Source of the DNA: Pseudomonas sp. PA27(2017)
Lineage (GTDB): Bacteria; Pseudomonadota; Gammaproteobacteria; Pseudomonadales; Pseudomonadaceae
NCBI RefSeq assembly: GCF_001945445.1
Contig: NZ_MSXW01000019.1
Span: forward strand, 1-64,000
Direction of reading: 5' to 3'
Length of the DNA stretch: 64,000 nt
Position numbers and translations under genes: made by a program. The notes below the pieces were generated by a model that ran no database searches, had not been told where the DNA came from, and saw only the letters and a program-made list of their open reading frames with translations. Positions 49,801 through 58,490 of the stretch are shown here, in pieces (position 1 is the first letter of the stretch; each line of letters opens with the position of its first letter).

Positions 49801-51147
49801 ATGGCCAAGATTACAGATCGCCAGATGACAGCCAAACCTGGTATGGGTGACAAGTGGCTGAGCGAAGTAGCCATCTGGGGACACGGCAGCTTGGTGGCCC
49901 GTATCACCCCAAGCGGAGAACGCCTCTTCTATTACCGCTACACAAACAGCAGCAGTGAGCGCATCACCTTCCCCATCGGAACATACAGTCGCGATGGCAG
50001 CGAAGGCACTATGACACTCGCTGAGGCAGGTCAGCGAGCCAAGGAGCTCGCAGGCCTTCATAAGTCAGGTGTCAGAGATGTAAAAGAACATCTCGAAGCT
50101 GAGGAAGCCGCTCGCGTGGCGGTACGCGACGCTGAGTTTTCACGGATTGCCGCAGAAAAGGCTGCATTGGAGGCGGCCCAGGCCCGACAAGCCGCCAGAA
50201 AAACTGTCCAGTATCTATTCGACCACTGGGCCAAGGTCGACTTGATCAACCGCAAGGACGGCGGGGCCGAGGTTCGCCGCATGTTTGAGAAAGATGTTCT
50301 GCCGTTCCTAGGCAAAATAGCTGTCGAAGATGTGAAAAAAGGTCATATCACAGAGGTAACTGACGCCCTGCTTGCCCGTGGCGTCAACCGGATGGCGAAG
50401 ATGATTTTCAGCCTGATGCGCCAGATGTTCAGATTCGCTGTAGACAGAGATCTGATTGATCACGATCCTACTGCGAGCATTCGCAAAGCTAAAATTGGCG
50501 GCAAGGATGTCGAGCGAGATCGTGTATTGAGCGAGGAAGAAATCCGCGCATTATCAAGACTTGCTCCGCAAGCTGGCCTACTCCCCTCCTCAGAGGCTGC
50601 AATTTGGATCGCTTTGTCGACTTGCTGTCGCATCGGCGAACTGCTGAATGCCCGATGGGAGAACGTCGACCTAATCAAAGGCAACTGGCACATACCTGCA
50701 GAGCAAAGTAAAAACGGTAAGGCCCACAATGTAACCCTCTCCCCATTCGCAACCCAGCAGTTCAAGGTCGTCATGGCATCCAGCTCTGCCAGCGAATGGT
50801 GCTACCCCAACACTCAAAATAATGGCCCTGTTTGCTCGAAGACAGTAACCAAGCAGCTCGGGGATAGGCAACGCTTGCCAAACCAAGGGATCTTGAGTAA
50901 CAGAAGTGCCAATGCTCAGGCGCTACTTCTCCCAGGAGGAAAGTGGACTCCACACGACCTTAGACGGACTGGTGCCACGATCATGACCGCCCTTGGTGTC
51001 CTCCCGGAAGTCGCTGAGCGCTGCCTCAACCACACTGAGGAAAACAAGGTTAAGCGCACCTACCAGCGACATAGCTACGCAAAAGAAATGGCGGAAGCTT
51101 GGCGGACACTCGGCATTCGACTAGAACAACTAGCGAACAAAACTTAA
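49801..51147 (+). CDS. Tyrosine recombinase / integrase
   Basis: The protein has 448 residues from MAKITDRQMTAKPGMGDKWL (GAGGAG six bases upstream). A longer reading back to 49702 would translate the direct repeats. It has a P4-like N-terminal DUF4102-type domain (RITPSGERLFYYRYTNSSSER, PIGTYS), a SAM-like core-binding domain, and a catalytic domain with Arg in STCCRIGELLNARW, HDLRRTGATIM (His-x-x-Arg), NHTEENKVKRTYQRH with the nucleophile Tyr. It should integrate the element at tRNA-Pro. It is the first gene of the element. Confidence 0.92.
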   Translation: MAKITDRQMTAKPGMGDKWLSEVAIWGHGSLVARITPSGERLFYYRYTNSSSERITFPIGTYSRDGSEGTMTLAEAGQRAKELAGLHKSGVRDVKEHLEAEEAARVAVRDAEFSRIAAEKAALEAAQARQAARKTVQYLFDHWAKVDLINRKDGGAEVRRMFEKDVLPFLGKIAVEDVKKGHITEVTDALLARGVNRMAKMIFSLMRQMFRFAVDRDLIDHDPTASIRKAKIGGKDVERDRVLSEEEIRALSRLAPQAGLLPSSEAAIWIALSTCCRIGELLNARWENVDLIKGNWHIPAEQSKNGKAHNVTLSPFATQQFKVVMASSSASEWCYPNTQNNGPVCSKTVTKQLGDRQRLPNQGILSNRSANAQALLLPGGKWTPHDLRRTGATIMTALGVLPEVAERCLNHTEENKVKRTYQRHSYAKEMAEAWRTLGIRLEQLANKT

Positions 51148-51165
51148 ATATCGAAAAATAATCTC

Positions 51166-51807
51166 ATGAAAAAAATCGCACAAGAAAAAACCAATGAAAA
51201 CCAACTTACCAACTTACTTAACACCAGCCTAAAGAACATCAAAAATAAAACAACCATATATTTAAATACCATAGACCCCAGCACAAGCACCGAGGAAGCC
51301 ATCGACTATATAAGAAAGAACAGAAGCACACGAGACGCCAACGAAATCATCAACAGTTTCAACATCGAGAGACTTACAACCTCAAATCTAAAGAAAAGAA
51401 CAGATTCCACGATAAATCTATTACTACACTATTTAATAATCGTAGAAGAAGCACTGATAGCAAAAAACCACCTAACCGCTTGGGACTCGCTGCTCATAGC
51501 AATCGAACACCTAGGCTATCTTGAAGGCCTAAACGACCCCATAATAACTAAGAGAGCCTCTCGCTCCGAAGATGGGGGACGCGCAAAAGCAACAAAGCAA
51601 AGCGACCTAACAAAAGCCATACAACAACATATCGAAAACCACCCACAGAACAAAAATAAAAAAAATGATCAGATAGCCAGGGAAATAACAGACTCCATGT
51701 ACGAAAACGAAGCAGAGCGCAGGCTTTTTGGCAAAAAAAGCAAAGACGACATAATCAGCCTCATACTCAACATACTAATTGAGCACCGTAAAAAGCAGAG
51801 CATATAA
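51166..51807 (+). CDS. AT-rich hypothetical protein
   Basis: The 213-residue protein is lysine-, asparagine- and isoleucine-rich and helical, with no signal peptide. It contains LLLHYLIIVEEALIAKNHLTAWDSLLIAIEHLGYLEGL in the middle, then a hydrophilic part KATKQSDLTKAIQQHIENHPQNKNKKNDQIAREITDSM that looks like a helix-turn-helix or DNA-contacting tail. Its codon use is far more AT-rich than the host's, so it is foreign. It lies 18 bp downstream of the integrase. I do not recognise the family. Confidence 0.65.
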   Translation: MKKIAQEKTNENQLTNLLNTSLKNIKNKTTIYLNTIDPSTSTEEAIDYIRKNRSTRDANEIINSFNIERLTTSNLKKRTDSTINLLLHYLIIVEEALIAKNHLTAWDSLLIAIEHLGYLEGLNDPIITKRASRSEDGGRAKATKQSDLTKAIQQHIENHPQNKNKKNDQIAREITDSMYENEAERRLFGKKSKDDIISLILNILIEHRKKQSI

Positions 51808-51879
51808 CAATGGCACGCCTATACTCTCGATAACAGAGTTGCCGCTGGAGCATTCCACTCTTAATATCCAGCCGCCCTC

Positions 51880-53295
51880 TCAACGGCAGATACGAACTAT
51901 AACCTTACCTAAACGCCGTTCGTCTAGCCGAATCTTATTTGCTTCGCTGAGCATATTCAAAATCGGCTCCAACACTTCCTTCTTCCTCATCCTAAACGGC
52001 CCATACTGAAGAACCTCGTTCTTTTTTGTATCACGCCCATCTTTAGCCCTTCGAGCTAACAACCACTCATACAGCTCGATTGAGTCGACTTCAAGTTGGC
52101 TAGGCGGCACAAAAACCCCCTTGAATTGATCAGAAAACCAAAAGCCCAATTCGATAGCAAACTCGAAGACGTCAAGAGATATTTCACCTTCCATGCCCTC
52201 AAAATAATGTATCACCGCTGCAATTCTTGCCATATTGTCAGCCAGCTTTGAAGCAAAATCCGGCATCCGCTCATAGCGCCCACCCTTTAACATTCCCAAT
52301 TCTATTTCATTGAAAACCTCCATCCAGCGCACGGCAGCGGCAGGACTGAACTTAACCTTCTCTCGCCCCGCCTGACACTCTTGGAATGCTGAGTTCCGTT
52401 TTAACAACTCTTCAACTCTTTCACTAAAATCATTGGCTCGCTGCCACGAGCTGGTAAAAGTCGTCATCAACCTAGTCCCCCTTATTGACTTAGGCTGACA
52501 AACTAAAAATCTTGCCCAGAGACCAACACCACGAGCCTGCTCACCTTTTCGCGACATATAGCTGAGAAAAGCTTGCTCTTGAATCATCATAGATACAGTA
52601 AGCCTCGCATCTGTTAACTGATAGCTTTCAGAGGACGTCCGATCAATCGTAATCTGGCCACCACTCCATAGCGTATTCAACTTTGAAAAATCGTTAAACG
52701 CCCGACCATTCAACATTCCAGAGGCCTCGTCCGAAACAAGACCCACACTAGACCCATCCTGGTACATCCCTAAGAACAAAGCTTGCGATGTAGAATCCTC
52801 ATATATCATCCTAAATCTTCTAGGCCTCTCTGGCTTTTTACTTTCATGCTCAAATAGCTCCGCCTCTATTTCTACACAACACAGGCTAAGCCTCTGATTC
52901 TTACGCAACACCTTAAGCAGCTCTTTCTTTTGCACCTCCCACATTGCCACTTTCAAATTCCAAACACCAATCGCCTCAAGGTATTCATCATACTTCTGTT
53001 GCTCATACTCTCTGATCGCCCTCGTAAATACCGCCTCAGATGTGCTTTTTCGATCGCCCGAATCAGATATTGTCAATAGCATTAAGGAGACAGGGGATTT
53101 CTGCCCATTCGGTTTCACAACATCAATTAACGCTTGGCAAGTTAAAGAAGCAGCAGCCAACGCCCCCATCATAACCATCGCCCTAGGAGCCTTAATATTA
53201 GACTCAACTTCATCTACCGCCGCAGCAATTAGCGGAGCAGGAACAAAAACTGGGATATCACGGTCAACTTTATAAGTATTAAACTTATTACGCAC
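51880..53295 (-). CDS. DUF3987 (YfjI-like) protein
   Basis: The 471-residue protein resembles E. coli YfjI (DUF3987), found in P4-like prophages beside AlpA and integrase. MMGALAAASLTCQALIDVV and SPVSLMLLTISDSGDRKSTSEAVF (an unusual P-loop-like region), EDSTSQALFLGMYQDGSSVGLVSDEASGML and RARFLVC-type WARFLVCQPKSIRG segments are present. Such proteins may act in replication of satellite elements. It is AT-rich and transcribed opposite to the integrase, in line with AlpA. The activity is inferred only from the family. Confidence 0.75.
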   Translation of the reverse strand: MRNKFNTYKVDRDIPVFVPAPLIAAAVDEVESNIKAPRAMVMMGALAAASLTCQALIDVVKPNGQKSPVSLMLLTISDSGDRKSTSEAVFTRAIREYEQQKYDEYLEAIGVWNLKVAMWEVQKKELLKVLRKNQRLSLCCVEIEAELFEHESKKPERPRRFRMIYEDSTSQALFLGMYQDGSSVGLVSDEASGMLNGRAFNDFSKLNTLWSGGQITIDRTSSESYQLTDARLTVSMMIQEQAFLSYMSRKGEQARGVGLWARFLVCQPKSIRGTRLMTTFTSSWQRANDFSERVEELLKRNSAFQECQAGREKVKFSPAAAVRWMEVFNEIELGMLKGGRYERMPDFASKLADNMARIAAVIHYFEGMEGEISLDVFEFAIELGFWFSDQFKGVFVPPSQLEVDSIELYEWLLARRAKDGRDTKKNEVLQYGPFRMRKKEVLEPILNMLSEANKIRLDERRLGKVIVRICR

Positions 53296-53343
53296 GACTA
53301 GCCACCTACAAACACCATTTTTAAAAAACTTAACAGCCTTACC

Positions 53344-53586
53344 TCATCCGCCGCTACCCGCCCCTCCAAGAGTGACTCTTGAATTAATCCAACACACTAT
53401 CTCAAGCTCTATCCATCCCACCGAATTTCTACCTAGCCTTATAGGCCGAGGAAAGCTCTCATCGTATCTTGGCGACCCTCTATCCATACGATCGTATATA
53501 GTTGATCGCGCTAACCCAGTCATACCTACAACATCTTTCAAACGAATCACGCGGGGTAACTTTGTGGCCATCACATCAGGCTCCAT
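53344..53586 (-). CDS. AlpA-family excisionase/regulator
   Basis: The protein has 80 residues from MEPDVMATKLPRVIRLKDVV (GGAGG five bases upstream; TTG 53598 is less likely). It has the MerR-like winged helix typical of AlpA: RLKDVVGMTGLARSTIYDRMDRG, FPRPIRLGRNSVGWIELEIVCWI. AlpA proteins activate integrase or act as excisionase in P4-like elements. It ends 48 bp before the start of the DUF3987 gene, and the two are probably one operon. Confidence 0.88.
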   Translation of the reverse strand: MEPDVMATKLPRVIRLKDVVGMTGLARSTIYDRMDRGSPRYDESFPRPIRLGRNSVGWIELEIVCWINSRVTLGGAGSGG

Positions 53587-53792
53587 CACTGCCTCCAATT
53601 TTTTATAAGCGCCTAGCAGAACCCCCTGATCTAGTTTTACTAGCTCAACGCTCTACTCGACTGAAAGAAAGGTGTCGGCTTGGCTTCTTCCGACGCCACA
53701 ACTCTACGAATTGGGGGGCTGGAGCTCACCACGTCTGCTTAATTTATTTTTTTACGGCAGGCAGAGAGTCGCTGCTGAAATTGTGGTGCCGT

Positions 53793-53848
53793 GAGCTGCA
53801 AGGCTGCTATTTCCGCTACGAATAGCGGAAATAGCAGCCTTGCAGCTT
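53793..53848. repeat. Perfect 25-bp inverted repeat with 4-base loop
   Basis: 53794-53818 is the exact inverse of 53823-53847, around the loop CGAA. GTG and CAC extend the stem with one bulged base. It is not followed by a clear T-run. The stretch 53599-53910 has no other supported feature. It divides the AT-rich P4-like module from the GC-rich ICE-type genes. Confidence 0.9.
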
Positions 53849-53910
53849 CACTCTGAAAAATTTCAGTCACACATCACCGCAATGACATCCCCATCATGGA
53901 GTCTTCAACC

Positions 53911-54237
53911 ATGTCATTGCATTGCCCGGGCTGCGGCTCGTCTCAGGTCTCCACGCATCTCACTGCCATGCGGATTGCCGCTTTCATCGGCATGCTGGGG
54001 GGTGCGCTGCGTGGTGCAGGCACCATCCTGCTTACTGGCCCTGCTATTGCCAGTAGCGATCTCGCCAAGCCTCCCAACGTCAACCTCAATGCCCTGTCAT
54101 CGGCCATTCTCAACGGACTGGTTGGCGCTGCTGGTGGTTGTGCGATGGGCGCTCAGCTTGGCGAAAAACTCGACCGCCATGTGCTGGCCCACAACCTCTG
54201 CCTGAGCTGCGGTCACCGCTTCAATCAACCGGTCTGA
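53911..54237 (+). CDS. Small zinc-ribbon protein with hydrophobic middle
   Basis: The protein has 108 residues from MSLHCPGCGSSQV (GGAG nine bases upstream). A CxxC pair at the N-terminus and CLSCGHRF at the C-terminus can bind one zinc. Between them are glycine/alanine-rich hydrophobic stretches (AAFIGMLGGALRGAGTILL, LNGLVGAAGGCAMGAQLG) that may span the membrane. The arrangement is known as a small hypothetical protein in Pseudomonas ICEs. I know no function. Confidence 0.6.
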   Translation: MSLHCPGCGSSQVSTHLTAMRIAAFIGMLGGALRGAGTILLTGPAIASSDLAKPPNVNLNALSSAILNGLVGAAGGCAMGAQLGEKLDRHVLAHNLCLSCGHRFNQPV

Positions 54238-54329
54238 TCCGGCAGTTCTCCTATCTCATTCATCTCTAAATGCTGGTGCTGCGCCATGCGCAGCGCTTTA
54301 TGCCGGCTATTGCTTAAAGGAAATTCATC

Positions 54330-55298
54330 ATGGCTCATCAAATCGAAAAAATGGCCTACGTCGGCGCAACTCCCTGGCATGGCCTGGGCAACAACCTGCC
54401 TCGCAAGCAACCTATCGAGGTCTGGCAACGTGAAGCTGGTATGGACTGGCAAATCCAGGAGTCGCCGGTGCATTTCAAATCGGATGCAGTCGGTCACTTG
54501 GGCGCGATTCATTCCTTCCCGGAGCAGAAGGTGCTCTTCCGCTCCGATACCAAGGCCCCACTGTCGGTTGTCTCCAACCGCTACCACACCGTGCAACCAC
54601 GTGAGGTGCTGGAGTTCTATCGCGATCTGACCGAGGTCTCCGGCTATGAACTGGAGACTGCAGGCGTGCTCAAGGGTGGTCGCAAGTTCTGGGCGCTGGC
54701 GCGTACCGGACAAGGCACGTCGATCAAGGGCAATGATCAGGTCAACGGCTACTTGCTGCTGGCGACTTCCTGTGACGGCACCCTGGCTACCACGGCGACA
54801 CCGACGACCGTGCGTGTGGTCTGTAACAACACCCTGACGGTCGCCCTGGACGGCACTAGCCGGGCGATCAAGGTGCCGCACAACACCCGCTTCGATCCGA
54901 AGGTGGTGAAGAAGCAGCTCGGTATCGCCGTCTCGCAATGGGACGACTTCATGTACCGCATGCGCGCGCTAGCTGAGCGCAAGGTGCAGTGGCATGAGGC
55001 CTTGGGCTACTTCATGAACGTGCTTTGCGAGGTCAGCCCCATCGGCCAACTGCCCGAACAGTTACCCAACGAGCGCGCCCTGCGCCGTGTGCAGGAGCTG
55101 TACGAAGGACGCGGGCGTGGTTCGGATCTGGAGTCGGCTCGTGGTACCGCGTGGGGCTTGCTCAACGCCGTGACCGAGTACGTCGACCACGAACGTCGCG
55201 CGCGCAGCACCGAGTACCGCCTCGACTCGGCCTGGTTTGGCCAGGGCGCGCAGGTCAAGCAACGCGCTCTAGATGCGGCCGTGCAAATGGTCGCCTGA
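54330..55298 (+). CDS. DUF932 domain protein
   Basis: This 322-residue protein matches DUF932, common on plasmids and ICEs next to recombination genes: TPWHGLGNNLPRKQPIEVWQREAGMDW, SVVSNRYHTVQPREVLEFYRDL, RKFWALARTG, NGYLLLATSCDGTLATTATPTTVRVVCNNTLTVAL. The function is unknown. In conjugative elements it is often found beside a YqaJ exonuclease and may act in DNA repair after transfer. It has its own SD (AAAGGA). Confidence 0.88.
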   Translation: MAHQIEKMAYVGATPWHGLGNNLPRKQPIEVWQREAGMDWQIQESPVHFKSDAVGHLGAIHSFPEQKVLFRSDTKAPLSVVSNRYHTVQPREVLEFYRDLTEVSGYELETAGVLKGGRKFWALARTGQGTSIKGNDQVNGYLLLATSCDGTLATTATPTTVRVVCNNTLTVALDGTSRAIKVPHNTRFDPKVVKKQLGIAVSQWDDFMYRMRALAERKVQWHEALGYFMNVLCEVSPIGQLPEQLPNERALRRVQELYEGRGRGSDLESARGTAWGLLNAVTEYVDHERRARSTEYRLDSAWFGQGAQVKQRALDAAVQMVA

Positions 55299-55384
55299 TC
55301 CTCCCCTTTATCCATTTCAGCCACCCATGACGCCAGATCAGCTCAGCGCTGATCGGGCGTTTTTGTGTCCGCAAGGTGAACACC

Positions 55385-56389
55385 ATGAAAGCAACGTCAT
55401 TGAATGGCAGCGCCAGCAAGAAGCGCCCTGCCCTGCGCCTGGTCAGCACCAAGGAGCTGCCGCGCGAGGACTGGCTGCAGATCCGCAAGCAAGGCATCGG
55501 CAGTTCGGATGCAGCGGCGGCGGTCGGTCTCAATCCCTACAAATCCCAGTTGGAGCTGTGGCTGGAGAAAACCGGCCGCGACAGCAACCTGCCGAAGACC
55601 GATCCACACGATGAAGAAAGCCCGGCGTACTGGGGAAACGTGCTGGAGCCCATCGTCGCTTGGCATTACAGCAAACGTACGAAGCACAAGGTACGTCGCA
55701 TCAACGCCGTGCTGCAGCATCCCAATCCGGAGTTGCCCTGGATGCTGGCCAACATTGATCGCGAAGTGATCGGCACGGACGAGGTGCAGATCCTCGAATG
55801 CAAGACAGCCGGCATAAACGGGGCACGCCTCTGGAAAGAAGGCGTCCCCGAATATGTACAGTTGCAGGTGATGCACCAGCTCGCCGTCACCGGTAAGCAA
55901 GCGGCGGATGTAGCGGTGTTGCTTGGTGGCCAGACGCTGGAGATCCATCGTATCGAGAGAGACGAGCAGATGATCGCTCGCCTGATCGAGCTGGAGCGCC
56001 GTTTCTGGCAGTACGTCGAAACGGATACGCCACCGCCTGCCGATGGCAGTGCCTCCGCCGAGCTGGCGCTGCGTTGCCTGTATCCGCAGGACAACGGTCA
56101 GGTCGTCGATTTCAGCGGTAATGCCGGCCTGGCGGCAGCCTTCCTGGAGCTGAAGGCTGTGCGCCAATCGATCTCCGAGAAGGAAACGCGCGAAGCCGAG
56201 CTCAAGCAGATGCTTCAGCAGGCCATGGGTGAAGCCACCCGTGCCGAGTTCTCCAGCGGCTACGTGAGCTGGCGTAAAGCCAAGGACAGCACCGTGCTCG
56301 ATGTCGAGCGCCTGCTCCAGGAAAAGCCCTACCTGCAGGCCCGCTATCCGAAACTCAAGGAAGGCAGCCGGCGCTTTCTGATCGGCTGA
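55385..56389 (+). CDS. YqaJ-type viral recombinase / lambda-exonuclease family
   Basis: The protein has 334 residues from ATG 55385 (AAGG upstream; GTG 55376 is an alternative). The catalytic blocks are GIGSSDAAAAVGLNPYKS (about 37-54), GNVLEPIVAWHY (Glu), WMLANIDREV (Asp about 124) and the ILECKTAG Glu-x-Lys motif (about 138). A C-terminal helical region (LKAVRQSISEKETREAELKQ) is typical of the YqaJ group. It should resect 5' ends for single-strand annealing recombination. An annealing partner is not obvious among its neighbours. Confidence 0.92.
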   Translation: MKATSLNGSASKKRPALRLVSTKELPREDWLQIRKQGIGSSDAAAAVGLNPYKSQLELWLEKTGRDSNLPKTDPHDEESPAYWGNVLEPIVAWHYSKRTKHKVRRINAVLQHPNPELPWMLANIDREVIGTDEVQILECKTAGINGARLWKEGVPEYVQLQVMHQLAVTGKQAADVAVLLGGQTLEIHRIERDEQMIARLIELERRFWQYVETDTPPPADGSASAELALRCLYPQDNGQVVDFSGNAGLAAAFLELKAVRQSISEKETREAELKQMLQQAMGEATRAEFSSGYVSWRKAKDSTVLDVERLLQEKPYLQARYPKLKEGSRRFLIG

Positions 56390-56477
56390 TCACCCTCTTC
56401 CACTCAAGCCCTCCCCTTGGCCAGTCCATGCAGTTCGCGCTGCTGGCTGGCCTTTTTTGTTTTCAAGGAGCGCCATC

Positions 56478-57374
56478 ATGCTCAAAGGTCTGGCTATCAC
56501 TCCGCCCGTGCTCGGGCGCATTTCCATCGGTAAGGTCGTCGAGAAGAACGGCAAACGTCTGCCGGAGAAAGACGACCAATTCACCATCACCTCTCAGGTG
56601 CAAGGCAAGGACGGTTGGCTACTGCACCCGCTCAATGACGATCTACGTCAGGGCAAAGACGACAAGCTGCGCAGCATCCCAGTGCGCTTGTTGTTCAACG
56701 AACCGGAATTGAATTTCCGCGCTGATTACACCCTGTTTGATCGGCAGAACGGTCGGCCGGTGTGTGTCGGTAACGGTGAAACCTGCAAGCGCATCGGCAA
56801 GGACGGCGTTCAATCGCTGCCCTGCCCGTCGCCCGATGCCTGCCCCCTGGCCAAGGGCAACGCCTGCAAGCCTTACGGACGGATGAATGTGGTGATTGGA
56901 GATGAGGATGCCCTAGGCAGCTTCGTATTCCGTACCACGGGCTTCAACAGCATCCGCACGCTGATTGCCCGGTTGCAGTACTTCCGGGCCATCTCGGGTG
57001 ATCGCCTGGCGTGCCTGCCGCTGGAGCTGCGTCTACGTGGCAAATCCACTCGGCAGAGCCATGGCACGCCGATTTTCTACGTCGATCTGACGTTGCGCAG
57101 CGGCATGACCGTGGAGCAAGCGTTACTTACTGCGCGTGAGTTGGATGAGGCGCGTCAGGCGGCGGGTTTTGATCAAGGCGCGCTGGATGCCACGGCGCGT
57201 GTCGGTCTGGGTAACGGCATCTTCGAGGACGACGGCGAGGACAGCAGCGCCATTGCTGAAGAGTTCTTTCCAGATGGCCAGCCTGCCGCGTCGAAGCCCA
57301 GCGACACCGTTCACACCCAGTCTCTGGCAGAAAAGCTGGAGGCCCAATGCCATCAACTCGAACCATCTGCCTAA
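56478..57374 (+). CDS. Cys-rich RDF-like / 'hydrolase or metal-binding' ICE protein
   Basis: The protein has 298 residues from MLKGLAITPPVLGRISIGKVVEKNGKRLPEKDD. The N-terminal half contains LLFNEPELNFRADYTLFD, then a Cys-rich stretch VCVGNGETCKR...LPCPSPDACPLAKGNACKPYGR with four or more metal-ligand candidates. The rest has DLTLRSGMTVEQALL. It resembles proteins annotated as recombination directionality factor-like or metal-binding in ICEs, always close to DUF932 and YqaJ. A role in recombination is inferred from context. Confidence 0.7.
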   Translation: MLKGLAITPPVLGRISIGKVVEKNGKRLPEKDDQFTITSQVQGKDGWLLHPLNDDLRQGKDDKLRSIPVRLLFNEPELNFRADYTLFDRQNGRPVCVGNGETCKRIGKDGVQSLPCPSPDACPLAKGNACKPYGRMNVVIGDEDALGSFVFRTTGFNSIRTLIARLQYFRAISGDRLACLPLELRLRGKSTRQSHGTPIFYVDLTLRSGMTVEQALLTARELDEARQAAGFDQGALDATARVGLGNGIFEDDGEDSSAIAEEFFPDGQPAASKPSDTVHTQSLAEKLEAQCHQLEPSA

Positions 57375-57415
57375 CCACAGGCGGGCCGAACCGGCTCGCC
57401 ATCCGGAGGCACACC

Positions 57416-57706
57416 ATGAAATTTCACAAGCTTAAGGCCACTGAAGTCGCCGGCAGTTACCTGGTGAATTTGCCAGTCATCGAAACCGACATCCTGCGCA
57501 TGGCCCGGCAGCTGGACCCTTCGGGGCAAACAAGGCCATCTTTGATTAGGCTGGGATCTTGTATACGAGGCCTTCTAACGCTATTCACCGCAATCATAGT
57601 GATCGTGATTAGCATCGCTGTAGCAGCGGCAATATTGGTGGCAACGATTCCTTTGCTGCCCATCGTAGCTCTGTCCATCGCAGCGCTCTGCGCGCTACTG
57701 CAATAG
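57416..57706 (+). CDS. Small membrane protein, possibly a chimeric gene
   Basis: The 96-residue protein begins MKFHKLKATEVAGSYLVNLP, similar in style to soluble ICE proteins, and GGAGG lies eight bases before the ATG. From about residue 44 it turns into two hydrophobic helices (CIRGLLTLFTAIIVIVISIAVAAAILVATIPLLPIVALSIAALCALL). The switch in character suggests truncation of the original gene and a new C-terminus. It closes the ICE-type gene run. Confidence 0.5.
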   Translation: MKFHKLKATEVAGSYLVNLPVIETDILRMARQLDPSGQTRPSLIRLGSCIRGLLTLFTAIIVIVISIAVAAAILVATIPLLPIVALSIAALCALLQ

Positions 57707-57722
57707 ACCGTTCCTATTGTCG

Positions 57723-57968
57723 TTACAGCCCTGCCGCAATCAGCAAATCAGAAGGTTTGCAGCCCAGCGCGGTCGCGATGCGGGCAATGTTGAGAAAGGT
57801 GACGTTGCGCTCCCCTCTCTCGATTTTCCCCATGTGAGAGCGATCAATTCCCGAGGCGTCGGCTAGCGCCTCCTGAGACAGCTTTTGCTCCTTTCGACGC
57901 ACACGCACAGCCTTCCCGAGGCTTGCTAAGGACTGGTCGTGGTCATGTGAAACAGAGATGCGTGGCAT
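57723..57968 (-). CDS. XRE-family transcriptional regulator
   Basis: The 81-residue protein starts at MPRISVSHDHDQSLASLGKAV. A TTG-initiated reading from 57995 is possible. The helix-turn-helix is RRKEQKLSQEALADASGIDRSHMGKIERGERNVTFLNIARIATALGCKPSDLLIA, like C-type repressor/controller proteins. It is divergent from the gene at 58061, 92 bp away, which it probably controls. Confidence 0.85.
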   Translation of the reverse strand: MPRISVSHDHDQSLASLGKAVRVRRKEQKLSQEALADASGIDRSHMGKIERGERNVTFLNIARIATALGCKPSDLLIAAGL

Positions 57969-58060
57969 GCCATGCATCCTTCCGATATGCTTCAAATACG
58001 ACCACGGTATTTACGACCCATTTATCAATCACCGCGGTAGCACAGGGAGTACCCCCAGAG

Positions 58061-58402
58061 ATGACAAAGCTCACCTATGAGGATCTGGCCACGAGCAAAC
58101 TGGCTCAACTAATCGGCCGAAAGGAATCCTTTGAGGTCGTTGGTCTAGGCGGCAAATTGCTCGAGGCCGTGAAGCAGGTAGAGAACAAGATCGAGGTGAC
58201 CGGAATGACCTGCCGTGTTTACACGGCGGGCCGTATCGGCCTGGCGGCAGGTAGCTTTGCGGGCGGGATAACAGGAGCGCTGGGTGTGCTGACCGCCACC
58301 GGCATAGCGCTGCACAACCTCATGACCCTCAGCCCCGATTACGAGATAGAAAAGTATCCGACGTTCAACAGGCTCGTCGTCAGATACAAAAAGAAGAAGT
58401 AG
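58061..58402 (+). CDS. Hypothetical protein with glycine-rich hydrophobic core
   Basis: The 113-residue protein starts at MTKLTYEDLATSKLAQLIGR. A glycine/alanine-rich hydrophobic stretch (AGRIGLAAGSFAGGITGALGVLTATGIALHNLM, about 55-88) is membrane-active or a buried core, and the C-terminus is basic (RLVVRYKKKK). The style resembles small membrane-acting effectors or toxins, but no family is recognised. It is divergent from an XRE regulator. Confidence 0.5.
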   Translation: MTKLTYEDLATSKLAQLIGRKESFEVVGLGGKLLEAVKQVENKIEVTGMTCRVYTAGRIGLAAGSFAGGITGALGVLTATGIALHNLMTLSPDYEIEKYPTFNRLVVRYKKKK

Positions 58403-58490
58403 CCCTTCACAAGCAACACCCCACCCAAAACATTGAGGATACGCATACGCGTGTGTGTCCTCGGATTGCAAAAATTCAGAGGATGAATAA

